Notes: generated by a model from the sequence alone, not told the origin. 64,000 bases of DNA from Shewanella putrefaciens (GCF_016406325.1 NZ_CP066370.1:1364001-1428000), one strand, 5' to 3'; counted from the first letter of the stretch, positions 8,641 through 18,645 are shown. Numbers and translations are program-made.

Positions 8641-8954
8641 TATCGATGAACCTTATTAATGCATATAAAACGAGTGCAAACAGCATAGATGTTAACCAAG
8701 CGAAGCAGAGGCGAGTCGCCCGTATGCTTCACTTATCCTGCCAAAGAATGCTATCAAGAGGATAAAGTGCTGTTTAATTTGGTACTAATACTGCCAGTCT
8801 TTAGCAAGATCTTCACTTAAATTTTCCAATGAAAGGTTTTCCTATCGTTTGTCTATTTACATGTAAAGCTAATTGAGAACTATTCTTATCTTTCGTTTTG
8901 ATGCCTATAATGCCGCCCTAATTTTACATTGAGTCGTAAATAGGAAGATGCTGA
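8641..8954. promoter_or_regulatory. Divergent promoter region of DUF2461 and TonB receptor genes
   Basis: 314 bases without a gene. The right half holds a Fur-box-like repeat (8874-8888), then a TATAAT-like stretch near 8904-8912 (GCCTATAATGCC) that is a good -10. The ribosome site AGGAAG precedes the ATG at 8955. Nothing further recognised in 8641-8830. Confidence 0.55.
8874..8888 (+). promoter_or_regulatory. Fur-box-like operator before the TonB receptor
   Basis: TGAGAAC-T-ATTCTTA, a 7-1-7 inverted repeat matching 10 of 14 positions of the Fur consensus TGATAAT-N-ATTATCA. It lies about 16-20 bases upstream of a TATAAT -10 element and 67 bases before the receptor start, where Fur would block RNA polymerase under iron sufficiency. 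Confidence 0.6.
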
Positions 8955-11168
8955 ATGTGTTATCAGCCTAAATTAGGGAAGTTAAAAACGAAAGTCAGTC
9001 TATTTGTTGTGGGGATTTTACCTTCACTACCGTTACTTGCATCGGATGTTCTGGGTGAACCGAAAGTACAGCCCATTGAAGTCATACAAGTTCACGGACA
9101 ACAGTATCGACGTGTGATGACGGTGACTAAACCCGGTGAAGCGATTATTTCCATGGATCAAATCGAGGAGATGCAGGCGACAACTTTCGCCGAAGTGATC
9201 GATGATATGGCCGGCGCCCATATTGATGGCGGCACTCGCAGTGGTGGTGAACGTATTAATGTCTGGGGCTTTGGCGAGACTGAAGATTTTAATGTTTATG
9301 TGGATAATGCTCCGGTGGGATTTGAGCAGTATCGCTATGGATCATTTTTCCTCGATCCTGATCTCATCAAGCGAGTGGAAGTGATTAAAGGTGCCCATGA
9401 TGTGCGCTCTGGCAATGGCGGTTTTGGTGGTGCCATGTATGTTGTCACTAAATCGGCTGATGATTTTCTTAAATATGATCAATCCCTTGGCGCGCGAGTC
9501 AAAACCAGCTACGCCAGCAATAATGACGCTATGGGTTATACGGGGACAGTTTATGGCCGCGTGAATTCATCTCTATCTGGTTTGCTGCATCTGACGCGTC
9601 GCGATGCGGGGGACGTCACCTTAGCCAATGGTGAAGAGTATGAATATTCAGGCTATGAGCAAAATAACTACCTAGGTAAGATGGATTACGCACAGGGCGA
9701 TCACCAATTAGCGTTGAGCGTGACCCATTATCTTGATGAGGGCCGCAAACCTTGGGCTAACCGCCGTGGCCCTATGCCTGCAATTTCGGACTACAACATC
9801 AAAAAGTACGGTTCCTACGAGCAGGCTCTGTATGCCACAACCGCCTACAACACTTATGAAGACAACACTTGGTCGGCTAATTATCGCTATTCGCCGAGTA
9901 ATCCCCTGATCGATACCCAAGTGGTCATTTCCCATTCGGCGAATGCACGCCACTGGGTAAGACCCGATATCGCGTGGGAGAAAATGACGGTTTCCGTAGG
10001 CAACTTCGGCCATGAATCTTGGCTAGATTACAAACGTGACTACATTGATATCAATAACTTGAGTTTGATTGGCGACCATGAGATCACCACTGGATTACAG
10101 TACCGTAGTCTTGACCGCACTTCGCTTGTGTTTAACAAGAGTTATGAGAAGAATCCTGAGAAAAACTTTGGCTGGTACACACCTTACTATCAACCTGAAG
10201 GTCGCCAAGACACCTATGCCGCCTATGTTCGCGATGCAATTCATATTACTAATGACTTAACTGTGACTCCCTCGCTGCGATATGACTTTATCTACAGTAT
10301 AGGTAGGCCAAATATTGCGCCAGATTACAACGATATTGCTGCGGGCCACGACTATAGCTCGACCCATCATTCGGGTTTCTCACCAAGATTAGGTATAGAT
10401 TACCAACTGACAAATCACGCTCGGTTAAACTTTGATTACGCCTATAGTCTGCAAGCCCCTGTGGTGGATGAAATTTATGCCGTGCAATACGCTAAGGCGA
10501 GTATCACTGGCACGAGTCGCAACATTGATGTCGAACGCTTGCATGCCTTCAAATTAGGCCTAATGACGCAGCACCAGCATGTACTTGCCAATGAGGATGC
10601 CTTATCGACGCAAATCACCCTGTTTGCCAACTTAGGCCGTGATGATATTGCCCAGCGCCGCGGAGCTAAGTCTGATAAAACCCAGTTAATTCAAAGTGGT
10701 TACACAAATCTTGATGGTTACCATATTTACGGTGCCGATTTTGAAGCCCAATATCGCTATCAAGATGTGTTCAGTGATCTTGCGGTTTCATGGCTGCAAG
10801 GTAAACACAATGGTTCGCTCAGAGATAGCCAAGATGACGATGAATACTTAGCTAACATAGCCCCACTCGATATTCGCCTGCGTTTAGGCATGTATATTAC
10901 CGATGACATTTCTATCGCTTGGCAGGGCGCTTGGTATGACGCTCAAGATCATGTTCCCCACGGTGATATCTTTAATGCCGAGTCACCCAGCGAGAATTAT
11001 TTCCTACAGAATGTGTATTTTGCCTATGAACCTCAAGCCATTTTAAAGGGATTAAGTGTGCGTTTGATGGTAAAAAATCTCACCAATCAGCAAGTGGTAC
11101 CGTTTCTCTCCGATGGGATACCCGCAGCTGGGCGTGATGTCCGTTTGAGTTTAGCCTATGAATTTTAA
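8955..11168 (+). CDS. TonB-dependent outer membrane receptor (iron/haem type)
   Basis: 737 residues. A signal peptide with a basic start and hydrophobic core (SLFVVGILPSLPLLAS) is cut near residue 30. A TonB box candidate IEVIQVHG follows at about 37-44. The plug domain (about 50-165) has MDQIEEMQATTFAEVI and VEVIKGAHDVRSGNGGFGGA. A 22-strand barrel ends in the aromatic residue of SLAYEF. Strand phrases (YRYSPSNPLID, NIDVERLHAFKLGL, VKNLTNQQ) resemble the haem/haemoglobin-type receptor branch, but the ligand is not proven. TonB-ExbB-ExbD energy is required; those genes are not in this window. A Fur-like site upstream supports iron control. Start ATG 8955 with AGGAAG. Confidence 0.9.
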   Translation: MCYQPKLGKLKTKVSLFVVGILPSLPLLASDVLGEPKVQPIEVIQVHGQQYRRVMTVTKPGEAIISMDQIEEMQATTFAEVIDDMAGAHIDGGTRSGGERINVWGFGETEDFNVYVDNAPVGFEQYRYGSFFLDPDLIKRVEVIKGAHDVRSGNGGFGGAMYVVTKSADDFLKYDQSLGARVKTSYASNNDAMGYTGTVYGRVNSSLSGLLHLTRRDAGDVTLANGEEYEYSGYEQNNYLGKMDYAQGDHQLALSVTHYLDEGRKPWANRRGPMPAISDYNIKKYGSYEQALYATTAYNTYEDNTWSANYRYSPSNPLIDTQVVISHSANARHWVRPDIAWEKMTVSVGNFGHESWLDYKRDYIDINNLSLIGDHEITTGLQYRSLDRTSLVFNKSYEKNPEKNFGWYTPYYQPEGRQDTYAAYVRDAIHITNDLTVTPSLRYDFIYSIGRPNIAPDYNDIAAGHDYSSTHHSGFSPRLGIDYQLTNHARLNFDYAYSLQAPVVDEIYAVQYAKASITGTSRNIDVERLHAFKLGLMTQHQHVLANEDALSTQITLFANLGRDDIAQRRGAKSDKTQLIQSGYTNLDGYHIYGADFEAQYRYQDVFSDLAVSWLQGKHNGSLRDSQDDDEYLANIAPLDIRLRLGMYITDDISIAWQGAWYDAQDHVPHGDIFNAESPSENYFLQNVYFAYEPQAILKGLSVRLMVKNLTNQQVVPFLSDGIPAAGRDVRLSLAYEF

Positions 11169-11251
11169 AGATAAATCACCAAGGCTGTGTGGACTAGGTA
11201 TATATAGCTCATAAAAAATAGGGTTATATTGCCTCGGCCCCCTGCCGAAAA

Positions 11252-11268
11252 ATGCCATTTTATGGCAT
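11252..11268. promoter_or_regulatory. 17-bp palindrome overlapping a -10 element before phnA
   Basis: ATGCCAT-TTT-ATGGCAT perfect inverted repeat, 35 bases upstream of the ATG. The right arm runs into CATAAT, a plausible -10, so a bound protein would block transcription. The regulator is unknown. Confidence 0.4.
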
Positions 11269-11302
11269 AATCCGCGTTTTACTAGGCATATAGAACAGAA
11301 AA

Positions 11303-11866
11303 ATGACTGAAAATGAATTGCTAAGTCGCTGTGGCGGCAAGTGTGAACTGTGTGGCAGCGAGCTTGAACTCTCTATTTATGATCTGCCAGCCTCCGATGG
11401 CCGTGACAATGAGATCATGATTTGTGAAACCTGCAGTGGCCAAATTGCGGCACCGGATACCATGGACATGAACCACTGGCGTTGTCTGAATGACAGCATG
11501 TGGAGTCCTGTACCGGCAGTTCAAGTGATGTCATATCGTATGCTTAAGCGCTTAAATGGCGAAAGCTGGGCGCAAGATTTGCTGGATATGCTTTACCTTG
11601 AAGACGATTTAAAAGCGTGGGGTGATGCCGAAGTTGCCGCAGCAGGTGACGATGCGACGCCAACGTTAGACAGTAATGGTGCAGTGCTCAATGCTGGCGA
11701 TACTGTGGTCATCATCAAAGACTTAAACGTGAAAGGCACGAGCTTTGTGGCTAAGCGTGGCACAGCTGTGCGTAACATTGCTTTGACCAACAACCCAGAG
11801 CATATCGAAGGCCGCGTTAACGGTACTCGTATTGTGATTCTGACGTGCTTCGTTAAAAAGTCTTAA
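11303..11866 (+). CDS. PhnA/YjdM family zinc-ribbon protein
   Basis: 187 residues. The N-terminal zinc ribbon has CX2C pairs (CELC at about 14-17 and CETC at about 41-44). A middle segment contains MNHWRCLNDSMWSPVPAVQVM. The C-terminal PhnA domain (about 120-187) is SH3-like: DTVVIIKDLNVKG, GTAVRNIALT, EGRVNGTRIVILTCFVKKS. The family is named alkylphosphonate utilisation protein but is not known to break C-P bonds; function unknown. Start ATG 11303 has only a weak purine stretch. Single gene, ending at a bidirectional terminator. Confidence 0.85.
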   Translation: MTENELLSRCGGKCELCGSELELSIYDLPASDGRDNEIMICETCSGQIAAPDTMDMNHWRCLNDSMWSPVPAVQVMSYRMLKRLNGESWAQDLLDMLYLEDDLKAWGDAEVAAAGDDATPTLDSNGAVLNAGDTVVIIKDLNVKGTSFVAKRGTAVRNIALTNNPEHIEGRVNGTRIVILTCFVKKS

Positions 11867-11910
11867 GTTTCGCTTAGTGTGAGCGCGATTTATTTAGCTC
11901 AACACAATAA

Positions 11911-11947
11911 AAACCGCCATGATCGTTAGCCGATATGGCGTTTTTTT
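11911..11947. terminator. Terminator between convergent phnA and cynX-like genes
   Basis: CGCCAT (11915-11920) pairs with ATGGCG (11935-11940), then TTTTTTT. On the minus strand the stem is followed by only a short GGTTTTTATT, still usable for the convergent exporter gene. Confidence 0.7.
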
Positions 11948-11963
11948 ATTTTAAATTAGATGG

Positions 11964-13241
11964 TTAAGATACGCAGCGGGTGATTTGATATTGGCGTGCA
12001 TAGCCCTGCGGATTAAATTGCCAAGATAATATCCACGCGATCACACTTAAGCCACCGAGTAATAGCCAAGCACTGTTAAAGCTGTTGAAATTATCGCGAA
12101 TTAATCCGGCAATCCAAGGCGAGATAGCCGCTATGGTATATCCCACACCTTGTACAAAGGCAGTTAATTTACCTGCTAATATAGGATTTTGTTGATGATC
12201 CATAGTGACAATCAGCCCGAGTGGAAAAATCCCGCCAATACCTAATCCTGCAAGTCCCGCCCATAAAAATAGCGATAATTGAGGGGCGAGTGCCAGTCCC
12301 ATAAAGCCAATGAGTTGTAGCAAGCAGAGTAGGGCTATGATGGCGCGTCTGTCCGTCGACTTGCTGGCAAGCCAAGGAAACACTAAGCCTGCGATTACTT
12401 CCATGCTGGTTAAAAAACCTAACACTAATCCCGATTGAGTTTGGCTATAACCTAGCTCGACCGCGTAGGGGGCTAGCCATGCAAGTACGCAGACATAACA
12501 GCTTGTGCCTAATGCAAAAAATATCGCCAATAACCAACTGCGACGAAAACGCCAAAAGTTAAGCTGCAAAGCTTGCTCTTTTGCTTGGCTAGGTAATGCA
12601 GCTTTATGTTTAATCAGGAGCCACAGCACGAGTGCGAATATGCCTAGCCAAGTCCAATGACCTAGACCCGCGCGCCAACCTAAGTGCATCTCGATAAAAG
12701 GCGCGCTACTCGCCGCTAATGCGGCGCCGCCCATAATGGCGGTGACGTAAAGCCCCATCATTAAGGGCACCCGTTCACCGAAATTAAGCTTAATCATGGC
12801 GGGCATTATGGTTTGAATGAGGGCGATTGCGACCCCAGCCAGTAATGCCGAGCAGATAAGCCAATTGGCATCTATCGCCCAGAAGCGCATTGCAGTAGCG
12901 GCGATCAGCAGTAGCAATGATCCTGTCATTACGGTATTGAATCCTAAGCGTTTAGCGATACTAAAGCCTGCAAAACAACCCAGCCCCATGGCGAGCACGG
13001 GCAGCAATGTCAGCATAGACGCTAAGGTAAAGCTTAAGCTGATATCCTTTTGTATGCTGGGCAGTAAAGGCCCAACGGAGGCGAGAATGGGACGTAGATT
13101 TAGACCAATAAGGATGAACGCGAGTCCGAGCAGCAATAAATTCGCTTTCTCTGTCTGGGGGGATCGCATGGATTGTCTCCAAAAATAAGCTGAGTTTGAT
13201 TTGCTGAAAAAGTGATTTGTAGCAGCATTTAGCATACTCAT
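11964..13241 (-). CDS. MFS transporter, CynX/NimT type
   Basis: 425 residues with about 12 hydrophobic helices. The N-terminal helix GLAFILIGLNLRPILASVGPLLPSIQKD is characteristic of the CynX/NimT branch of the major facilitator superfamily (cyanate or nitroimidazole-type permeases). The substrate is not evident. The start ATG 13241 has AGGAAA at 8 bases; a second ATG at 13169 (MRSPQTE) is an alternative that would drop a 24-residue hydrophilic leader. It is divergent from a MarR regulator whose operators fill the 158-base gap, so it is probably the regulator's target, i.e. an inducible exporter. Confidence 0.88.
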   Translation of the reverse strand: MSMLNAATNHFFSKSNSAYFWRQSMRSPQTEKANLLLLGLAFILIGLNLRPILASVGPLLPSIQKDISLSFTLASMLTLLPVLAMGLGCFAGFSIAKRLGFNTVMTGSLLLLIAATAMRFWAIDANWLICSALLAGVAIALIQTIMPAMIKLNFGERVPLMMGLYVTAIMGGAALAASSAPFIEMHLGWRAGLGHWTWLGIFALVLWLLIKHKAALPSQAKEQALQLNFWRFRRSWLLAIFFALGTSCYVCVLAWLAPYAVELGYSQTQSGLVLGFLTSMEVIAGLVFPWLASKSTDRRAIIALLCLLQLIGFMGLALAPQLSLFLWAGLAGLGIGGIFPLGLIVTMDHQQNPILAGKLTAFVQGVGYTIAAISPWIAGLIRDNFNSFNSAWLLLGGLSVIAWILSWQFNPQGYARQYQITRCVS

Positions 13242-13292
13242 GATGATTTCCTTTCAACAACAGTAGGTTGAAACCACATCACTACAATTCAA

Positions 13293-13384
13293 AAAGAATC
13301 TCTTTCAGATGTATCTTGATGTAAAGATATTTTAATTCTGCGAGAAAATGACTAAGATGTAAAGAATGATGTAAAGAATCTTTA
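13293..13384. promoter_or_regulatory. MarR-type operator cluster (three inverted repeats)
   Basis: Three related palindromes lie between the divergent exporter and marR genes: AAAGA-ATC-TCTTT (13293-13305), TATCTT-6-AAGATA (13312-13329), and TAAAGA-A-TCTTTA (13372-13384). The word ATGTAAAGA occurs three times (near 13320, 13358, 13369). This is the expected position and spacing for a MarR dimer repressing itself and the exporter. Binding is inference. Confidence 0.55.
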
Positions 13385-13399
13385 TATTGAGATAAACCT

Positions 13400-13978
13400 A
13401 TGGCAGCTAAAATGACTCTCACTCACGCAAGCCCTGCGGATACTAACGCGAGTTCTACGAATAAAAAGAAAGCGGATTCGAATCCCAAAGAAGATGGTCT
13501 CGATAGAATTGTTGAACAGTGGCAACAGCAAGGGGTGACTGAGGATTTGATCCCTATGGCTGTGCTCGGGCGAATCGCTCGTTTAACGAAATATATCGAA
13601 GTGGTACTGCTGCAATGCCACGCCGAATTTGGCTTAGGTCAGGGGGAGTTCGATGTGCTCGCGACGTTAAGGCGCTCGGGAAAGCCGTTCACACTCTCGC
13701 CTTCACAACTTTATCAGAGCATGATGCTAAGTTCTGGCGCTATGACCAGTCGTTTAGACAGACTCGAAAATAAGGGACTGATCGAACGGGAGCACAGTAA
13801 GGAAGATCGTCGTGGTGTTCATGTCTCGTTAACTGCTGAGGGTAAGGCGCTCATTGATAAGGCATTACCTCAGCATATTCAATGTCAAAGTGCGTTGTTC
13901 GCGGGCGTGAGCGTTGAAGATAGGCCTGTGTTACTGCAGATTTTAAAATCTTGGCTGAATCAATTTGAGCCGCAATAA
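13400..13978 (+). CDS. MarR family transcriptional regulator
   Basis: 192 residues. The first 35 are polar and variable. The winged helix-turn-helix follows: GQGEFDVLATLRRSG, LSPSQLYQSMMLSSGAMTSRLDRLENKGLIEREHSKEDRRGVHVSLTAEGKAL, with the wing residues DRRG typical of MarR. C-terminal helices give dimerisation. Ligand-released repressor is the family norm. Divergent from the CynX-type exporter, with operators between them. Start ATG 13400; no strong ribosome site (AGATAAACC). Confidence 0.9.
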   Translation: MAAKMTLTHASPADTNASSTNKKKADSNPKEDGLDRIVEQWQQQGVTEDLIPMAVLGRIARLTKYIEVVLLQCHAEFGLGQGEFDVLATLRRSGKPFTLSPSQLYQSMMLSSGAMTSRLDRLENKGLIEREHSKEDRRGVHVSLTAEGKALIDKALPQHIQCQSALFAGVSVEDRPVLLQILKSWLNQFEPQ

Positions 13979-14103
13979 TTCGTTTAAAATCCCACTTTAG
14001 TCTTTAAAGTAGGCTGATATGCAATAGCGGATCACTTTGGCAAAAATGCGGTAAACATGAGCCAACCGCACGGGATAACATTTGATAGAACAAGGGAGTT
14101 GCC

Positions 14104-15117
14104 ATGGTAAAAAGACGTGAAGCATTTGAATTAGCAGGTAAACGAGTCACAGCGGGGACTCAACTTGGGATCAAGTTGTCAGTCGCAAAATTATATACCG
14201 ATACGCAACTCGAAATTCATGTGGAAGTGTTTCACGGAGCCAAACCTGGTCCGACTTTACTGGTCTGCGCCGCCATTCATGGGGATGAACTCAATGGCAT
14301 TGAAATTTGTCGGCGTTTATTAGCTAGGGTCAATCCAAAGAATCTGGCGGGCACGCTAATTGTGGTGCCTATAGTGAATGTGTTTGGTTTTATTCAGCAA
14401 TCCCGTTATTTACCCGATCGCCGTGATTTAAATCGATGTTTCCCAGGTTCCAGTAAAGGGGCGCTGGCAAGCCGTTTAGCTAATCTGTTTGCGACTCAGT
14501 TATTAGTGCATGCAACCCATGTGATTGATTTACATACAGGGGCCGTCCATAGGGATAATCTGCCGCAAATTCGCTGTGATACGAATGATGAGACTATGCT
14601 CGCCATGGCGAATGCCTTTGGTGCACCGCTGATCATGCATTCTAAAGCGCGCGGTGTTTCTATGCGAGGTTACGCTAATCAACAGGGCATTCCTTGCATT
14701 TTATATGAGGCTGGTGAGGCATTACGCTTTAGCGAGTTGTCGATAAAATCAGGCCTTAAAGGTGTGCTCAATGTGATGCGCAGTTTAGATATGCTTAAAG
14801 GGCGAGTGAGCAATAAAGGATCGAGTGTCAGTGCTATTCGCAGTTATTGGGTTCGCAGTGAATCCGATGGTTTAGTGAATATGAAGCTTAAACTGGGCCA
14901 ACGGGTGACTAAGGGCTATATTATTGCCCATATCGTCAGTCCTCACGGTGGTGACAGTGTGGCCATTCGCGCCCCAACCGACGGTATTATCATCGGAATA
15001 AGTAATATCCCTGTGACTAACGAAGGTGAGGGGATGTTTCATATTGCCCAGTTCGAAGGTGACGAGATTGAAATTGCCAACGAACAACTCGATGAATTTC
15101 TGATGGAGTACGCCTAG
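14104..15117 (+). CDS. Succinylglutamate desuccinylase/aspartoacylase family hydrolase
   Basis: 337 residues of the M14-like zinc hydrolase family. Zinc ligands: HGDE in AAIHGDELNG (His and Glu, about 60-63), and the second His in DLHTGAVHR (about 142). The catalytic Glu is likely in YEAGEALRF. A C-terminal beta domain follows (about 255-337). These enzymes cleave N-acyl amino acids or act as carboxypeptidases; the exact substrate is unknown. It lacks arginine-catabolism neighbours, so it is not a clear astE. Strong ribosome site GGGAG before ATG 14104. Confidence 0.85.
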   Translation: MVKRREAFELAGKRVTAGTQLGIKLSVAKLYTDTQLEIHVEVFHGAKPGPTLLVCAAIHGDELNGIEICRRLLARVNPKNLAGTLIVVPIVNVFGFIQQSRYLPDRRDLNRCFPGSSKGALASRLANLFATQLLVHATHVIDLHTGAVHRDNLPQIRCDTNDETMLAMANAFGAPLIMHSKARGVSMRGYANQQGIPCILYEAGEALRFSELSIKSGLKGVLNVMRSLDMLKGRVSNKGSSVSAIRSYWVRSESDGLVNMKLKLGQRVTKGYIIAHIVSPHGGDSVAIRAPTDGIIIGISNIPVTNEGEGMFHIAQFEGDEIEIANEQLDEFLMEYA

Positions 15118-15136
15118 ATTCTAGGTCCCATCATCC

Positions 15137-17164
15137 CTACAATTTAAACCGCTCTACTGAGCTGGTGAGTGAATGGGCAAGCAGAGTGACTTCGTTACTG
15201 CGTTTGGCCATGTCCATGGCTTCATTGGCATTTTGGTCTGCAGATTGTGCCGCCTCGCTCATGCTCGACTCAATTCGCTGACTGTAATTAAGTTGTTCAT
15301 GGGCGGCTTGGATGATGTGTTGGCTCATGTGATTAATTGAATACAATGAGGCTTCAATCTGACCGATAGCACCATGTAGCGCCTGACTTTGTTCAACACA
15401 TTCATTCGCTTGATGTTGGCCCGTCCTAATCGCATCGGCTGCAGTGGACGTTTCTTGTTGCAGAGCCGTGATCATGGTTTGAATTTCGGCGGTGGCGGCT
15501 TGGGTACGCGAAGCAAGCGATCGCACTTCATCGGCCACCACAGCAAAACCACGACCGTGTTCTCCTGCTCTAGCCGCCTCAATTGCCGCATTTAATGCCA
15601 GTAAATTGGTTTGCTCTGCGATGCTGCTGATCGTCGTTAAAATGCCCCCAATATTATCGCTATGGATACTTAAACGTGACATGATTTCGACTGAATGGCT
15701 TAAACGTGCACTGAGTTCAGTGATTTTCGTACGGTTATCATCGGCAATTTGCTGCACTTGATTACCGTATTGGGAGGCTTGGTTGATTTGTTCTGCGGAT
15801 TCTGATGCTTGTTCTGTCACAAGATTTGAGCTAGTAAACATCTGTTCTGCCAAGGCTTTCGTTTCATCGACGCGGCTAATTTGCGCCGTTGCGGCATTGG
15901 CGATGCGCTGGCCTTGTTCATTGGTTAGAGTCGCAGAGCTGTCCAATAAATGGGCATTTTGGCTGATGTTGGTTAGTAGCTTGGCAAGATCGTCACTTAG
16001 GGTGTTCATATTATCTATCAAGGTGCCAAATTCATCGTCATGGTGTTTGTGAATACGTTTAGATAAATCCCCTTGAGCTATGCTTGCGAGCGCGCCATTG
16101 ACTTGGGCCAAAGGGGTGAGCATAGCTTTGGAGGTAAAGAAGGAAATAAAACTCACCATAACGATAAATACCAGTGTGAGCACAATCGCTAAGGTTTGAC
16201 CCTGTTGAATATCATTACTGGCAATGGTTTGCAGATTGCTAAATCGGCGGTCGGCTAAGGTGATTAATTTATCTAAGGCAAGGTTATTAGCATTAAAATC
16301 TTTGTCGGCATTTTGATAATGTTGTTCAGCTTGTGTTTGTGCCTCAACGACCCTTTTTTGTGTTTGATAAAGTTCGGCGGGTGTCGCGAGTAAAGAGGAA
16401 ATAATGGCGAGTTGTTGTTCAAAAATGGATAGCAAATCTAGGGTATCTATTCCCATCGTTTGTTGTTTTAAAAAGCTAAAATTGGTATTGAGATTACCCA
16501 GCAGTAAACCAACATCTTGTTGGTGGGAATCAATGGTATTTACCGTTTTAGTGTGTGTAAGTTCTCCCATAGTATTACTTAAGGTGTAAAGCATATCGTC
16601 GATACGTGTACCTGTACCGATAATTTCTTCGAGTAAGACTGGATTGTCTGGCAGGGCAATTGTTTCCAGATCGATCATGGCATTACTGGCTTGAGTTTTG
16701 GCTTCATTTAGCTGGTTAAAAAGTTGTTGATAAAGCAGTTTTGCCTGTTCACTGGCGAGTTTAGCTTCAAACATGGCCTGAGTTTGCTGTAAGTAAGACT
16801 GGTATTTTACTTGCGCTTCTTTCAATGACGTTTGCATTTGCGGTTGATCTACTACCCTTTGCACTAATTCATTTTCGATATTTTGGTATTTTCCCTGCAG
16901 GGCGGTAAAAGCTTGTTTGCTTTGAGTTAAAGCAGAACTGTCCTGTTGGCTATAGGCGAGTGTCGCCAGCCGTGACATTTTGAGTAACACTAACTGCAAA
17001 CTGTTACTCTGTTTTTGTACTGGAACAGCTAAGGTTTCAATATTTTGATAAGCCATTTGCACTTGGGTGAGTGAATAATAAAAAAAGCCACTTCCTGCAA
17101 TAAGCAGGGCACCTATAGCGCTAAAACTTAAGATCATTTTTTGTTTAATGCTGAGTGTTAACAT
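15137..17164 (-). CDS. Methyl-accepting chemotaxis protein
   Basis: 675 residues. First membrane helix at about 9-30; a long helical periplasmic sensor (31-325) without a recognisable PAS or Cache core, more like a helical-bundle sensor; second membrane helix at about 326-348; HAMP (350-400, [22 protein letters not shown]); and the cytoplasmic signalling domain with the hairpin tip [35 protein letters not shown]. It passes ligand signals to CheA/CheW, which are not in this window. No C-terminal CheR-binding pentapeptide: it ends SSVERFKL. Divergent from the FAH-family gene. Confidence 0.95.
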   Translation of the reverse strand: MLTLSIKQKMILSFSAIGALLIAGSGFFYYSLTQVQMAYQNIETLAVPVQKQSNSLQLVLLKMSRLATLAYSQQDSSALTQSKQAFTALQGKYQNIENELVQRVVDQPQMQTSLKEAQVKYQSYLQQTQAMFEAKLASEQAKLLYQQLFNQLNEAKTQASNAMIDLETIALPDNPVLLEEIIGTGTRIDDMLYTLSNTMGELTHTKTVNTIDSHQQDVGLLLGNLNTNFSFLKQQTMGIDTLDLLSIFEQQLAIISSLLATPAELYQTQKRVVEAQTQAEQHYQNADKDFNANNLALDKLITLADRRFSNLQTIASNDIQQGQTLAIVLTLVFIVMVSFISFFTSKAMLTPLAQVNGALASIAQGDLSKRIHKHHDDEFGTLIDNMNTLSDDLAKLLTNISQNAHLLDSSATLTNEQGQRIANAATAQISRVDETKALAEQMFTSSNLVTEQASESAEQINQASQYGNQVQQIADDNRTKITELSARLSHSVEIMSRLSIHSDNIGGILTTISSIAEQTNLLALNAAIEAARAGEHGRGFAVVADEVRSLASRTQAATAEIQTMITALQQETSTAADAIRTGQHQANECVEQSQALHGAIGQIEASLYSINHMSQHIIQAAHEQLNYSQRIESSMSEAAQSADQNANEAMDMAKRSNEVTLLAHSLTSSVERFKL

Positions 17165-17335
17165 AGGGCTTATTGCCTCTTGCTAGTGCCGTTTCTAGGT
17201 GGATTTATTTAGCATCCTAGGGCATTAATTATTAGGGTGCTGTTTTTATTGATATATTCATTTAAGTGTAGCAGAGTTCTACAGGAGTAAAGTTGCTCAC
17301 TTTGTTTTCAGTTTAATGGGCGTGAAAGGAGAGAA

Positions 17336-17962
17336 ATGAAAACGGTAATGTTAGGTGAGTCGGCCGTAGTGCCAACAAAAATTATCTGTGTTGGGCGGAA
17401 TTATGTGGATCATATCCATGAGTTAGGCAATGAAATACCTGAGGATATGGTGGTATTCCTAAAACCTAATTCAGCGATAACGACCGAGCTTCACTCACAA
17501 CATTTGGGTGAAACGCTGCATTATGAAACTGAACTTTGCTTTATGTTCCTGCATGGTCGTTTTAGTCATGTTGCAGTGGGTTTAGATCTCACAAAACGTG
17601 ATTTGCAAACTAAGTTAAAAGCTAAGGGATTGCCTTGGGAGCGAGCAAAAGCCTTTGATGGTGCAGCGTTATTCAGTCCGTTTGTGGCGATTGATGATGC
17701 AGAGGCACCACTGCATTTCACCTTGAGTATCAATGACAAGCTAGTCCAAGAGGGGCATATCGATTTAATGATTTACAAACCTCAAACCATATTGTCCGAG
17801 CTACAGGCATTTATCAGTCTCGATGAGGGCGATATTGTGATGACAGGCACACCCAAGGGCGTGGGAAGTATTCCCGCTAAAAGTGTATTTAACGTCACGC
17901 TGAGCCGTGGCCTGCAAGCGGGTGCTGAACCTTTGCTCGAATATCAATGGCTGAGTGTTTAG
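17336..17962 (+). CDS. Fumarylacetoacetate hydrolase (FAH) family protein
   Basis: 208 residues, the short FAH form. Motifs: ICVGRNYVDHIHELG, VVFLKPNSAI, metal ligands in HYETELCFMF (E-x-E pattern), then GDIVMTGTPKGVG. Homologues act on fumarylpyruvate, acylpyruvates or oxaloacetate (YcgM-like); the most general prediction is a Mg2+-dependent acylpyruvase or oxaloacetate decarboxylase in the cytoplasm. The ribosome site GGAGAG precedes ATG 17336. Confidence 0.88.
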   Translation: MKTVMLGESAVVPTKIICVGRNYVDHIHELGNEIPEDMVVFLKPNSAITTELHSQHLGETLHYETELCFMFLHGRFSHVAVGLDLTKRDLQTKLKAKGLPWERAKAFDGAALFSPFVAIDDAEAPLHFTLSINDKLVQEGHIDLMIYKPQTILSELQAFISLDEGDIVMTGTPKGVGSIPAKSVFNVTLSRGLQAGAEPLLEYQWLSV

Positions 17963-18072
17963 CGCCTGATAATATTATGTTGCACGAAGCCGAGTGACTC
18001 ACCTGTTTGAGTCATTCGCCACAACTCAAGGTGTTTAACAGCACTTATCTCTGTGCGATTAATGTTGGATAA

Positions 18073-18315
18073 TTACAGTCCTGCAACGGCTTCCATATCG
18101 AGTTCGATATCAGTGCAGCCTTTAGCGCAGAAGATCCCCGCAGTTTGTTCCGCTTTTACCTGCTCGGGTAATACCACTTTTAGCGTTTGCTTACAGCTTG
18201 GACATTGGACTGGTTTACCTTTAAATACCCGTTTAATCAGATTTTTCTGCTCATTGAATGAAGCAGCAGTAGTTTGGTTCAATACGGTAAAAGGGCTAGT
18301 CGAGGCTGTCGTCAT
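18073..18315 (-). CDS. Small putative zinc-ribbon protein, unknown function
   Basis: 80 residues from ATG 18315 (MTTASTSPFTVLNQ). Two cysteine pairs, CPSC at about 42-45 and CAKGC at about 65-69, suggest a zinc site. A basic patch (KNLIKRVFKGK) lies before it. The reading frame is open for 54 more codons upstream (to 18477) but that part has low-complexity composition and no ribosome site, so I chose the inner start with AAGGA upstream. No family recognised. Confidence 0.6.
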   Translation of the reverse strand: MTTASTSPFTVLNQTTAASFNEQKNLIKRVFKGKPVQCPSCKQTLKVVLPEQVKAEQTAGIFCAKGCTDIELDMEAVAGL

Positions 18316-18645
18316 TGGTGCGAAAATCCTTAGCGAAAGGTTAAATAAAACCACATTGTTCGAGTTAATGTGCCATCGATGATGGCTGTGAATGACGGTG
18401 ATTATAACGTCAGTGAGTGTAGTCGCTAAGTCACGACTATCCATAAATTGACATTTATTTCCCCCTCGGTTGCGCAATTTTTGCGATATTTGCTGAACTT
18501 TGGCTGACTAATACAAAAATAAACTCAATTTCAGTTCATTCATAGGTTTGTTTTTCAGTGCTATCTGTAATACTGCTTTTGTCTACAAATTGGGGTGATA
18601 CTGCTGCAAACTGAAATGAAATTTAAAGGGTGACTGGGGGAAATA
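18316..18645. other. Divergent intergenic region
   Basis: 330 bases between the small zinc-ribbon gene and the membrane-anchored protein. AT-rich with no terminator or convincing operator. It presumably holds both promoters. The strong ribosome site GGGGGA ends it. Confidence 0.35.

Noticed and set aside
18053..18382. Plus-strand frame of 109 residues
   Set aside because: Antisense to the small zinc-ribbon gene; no ribosome site.
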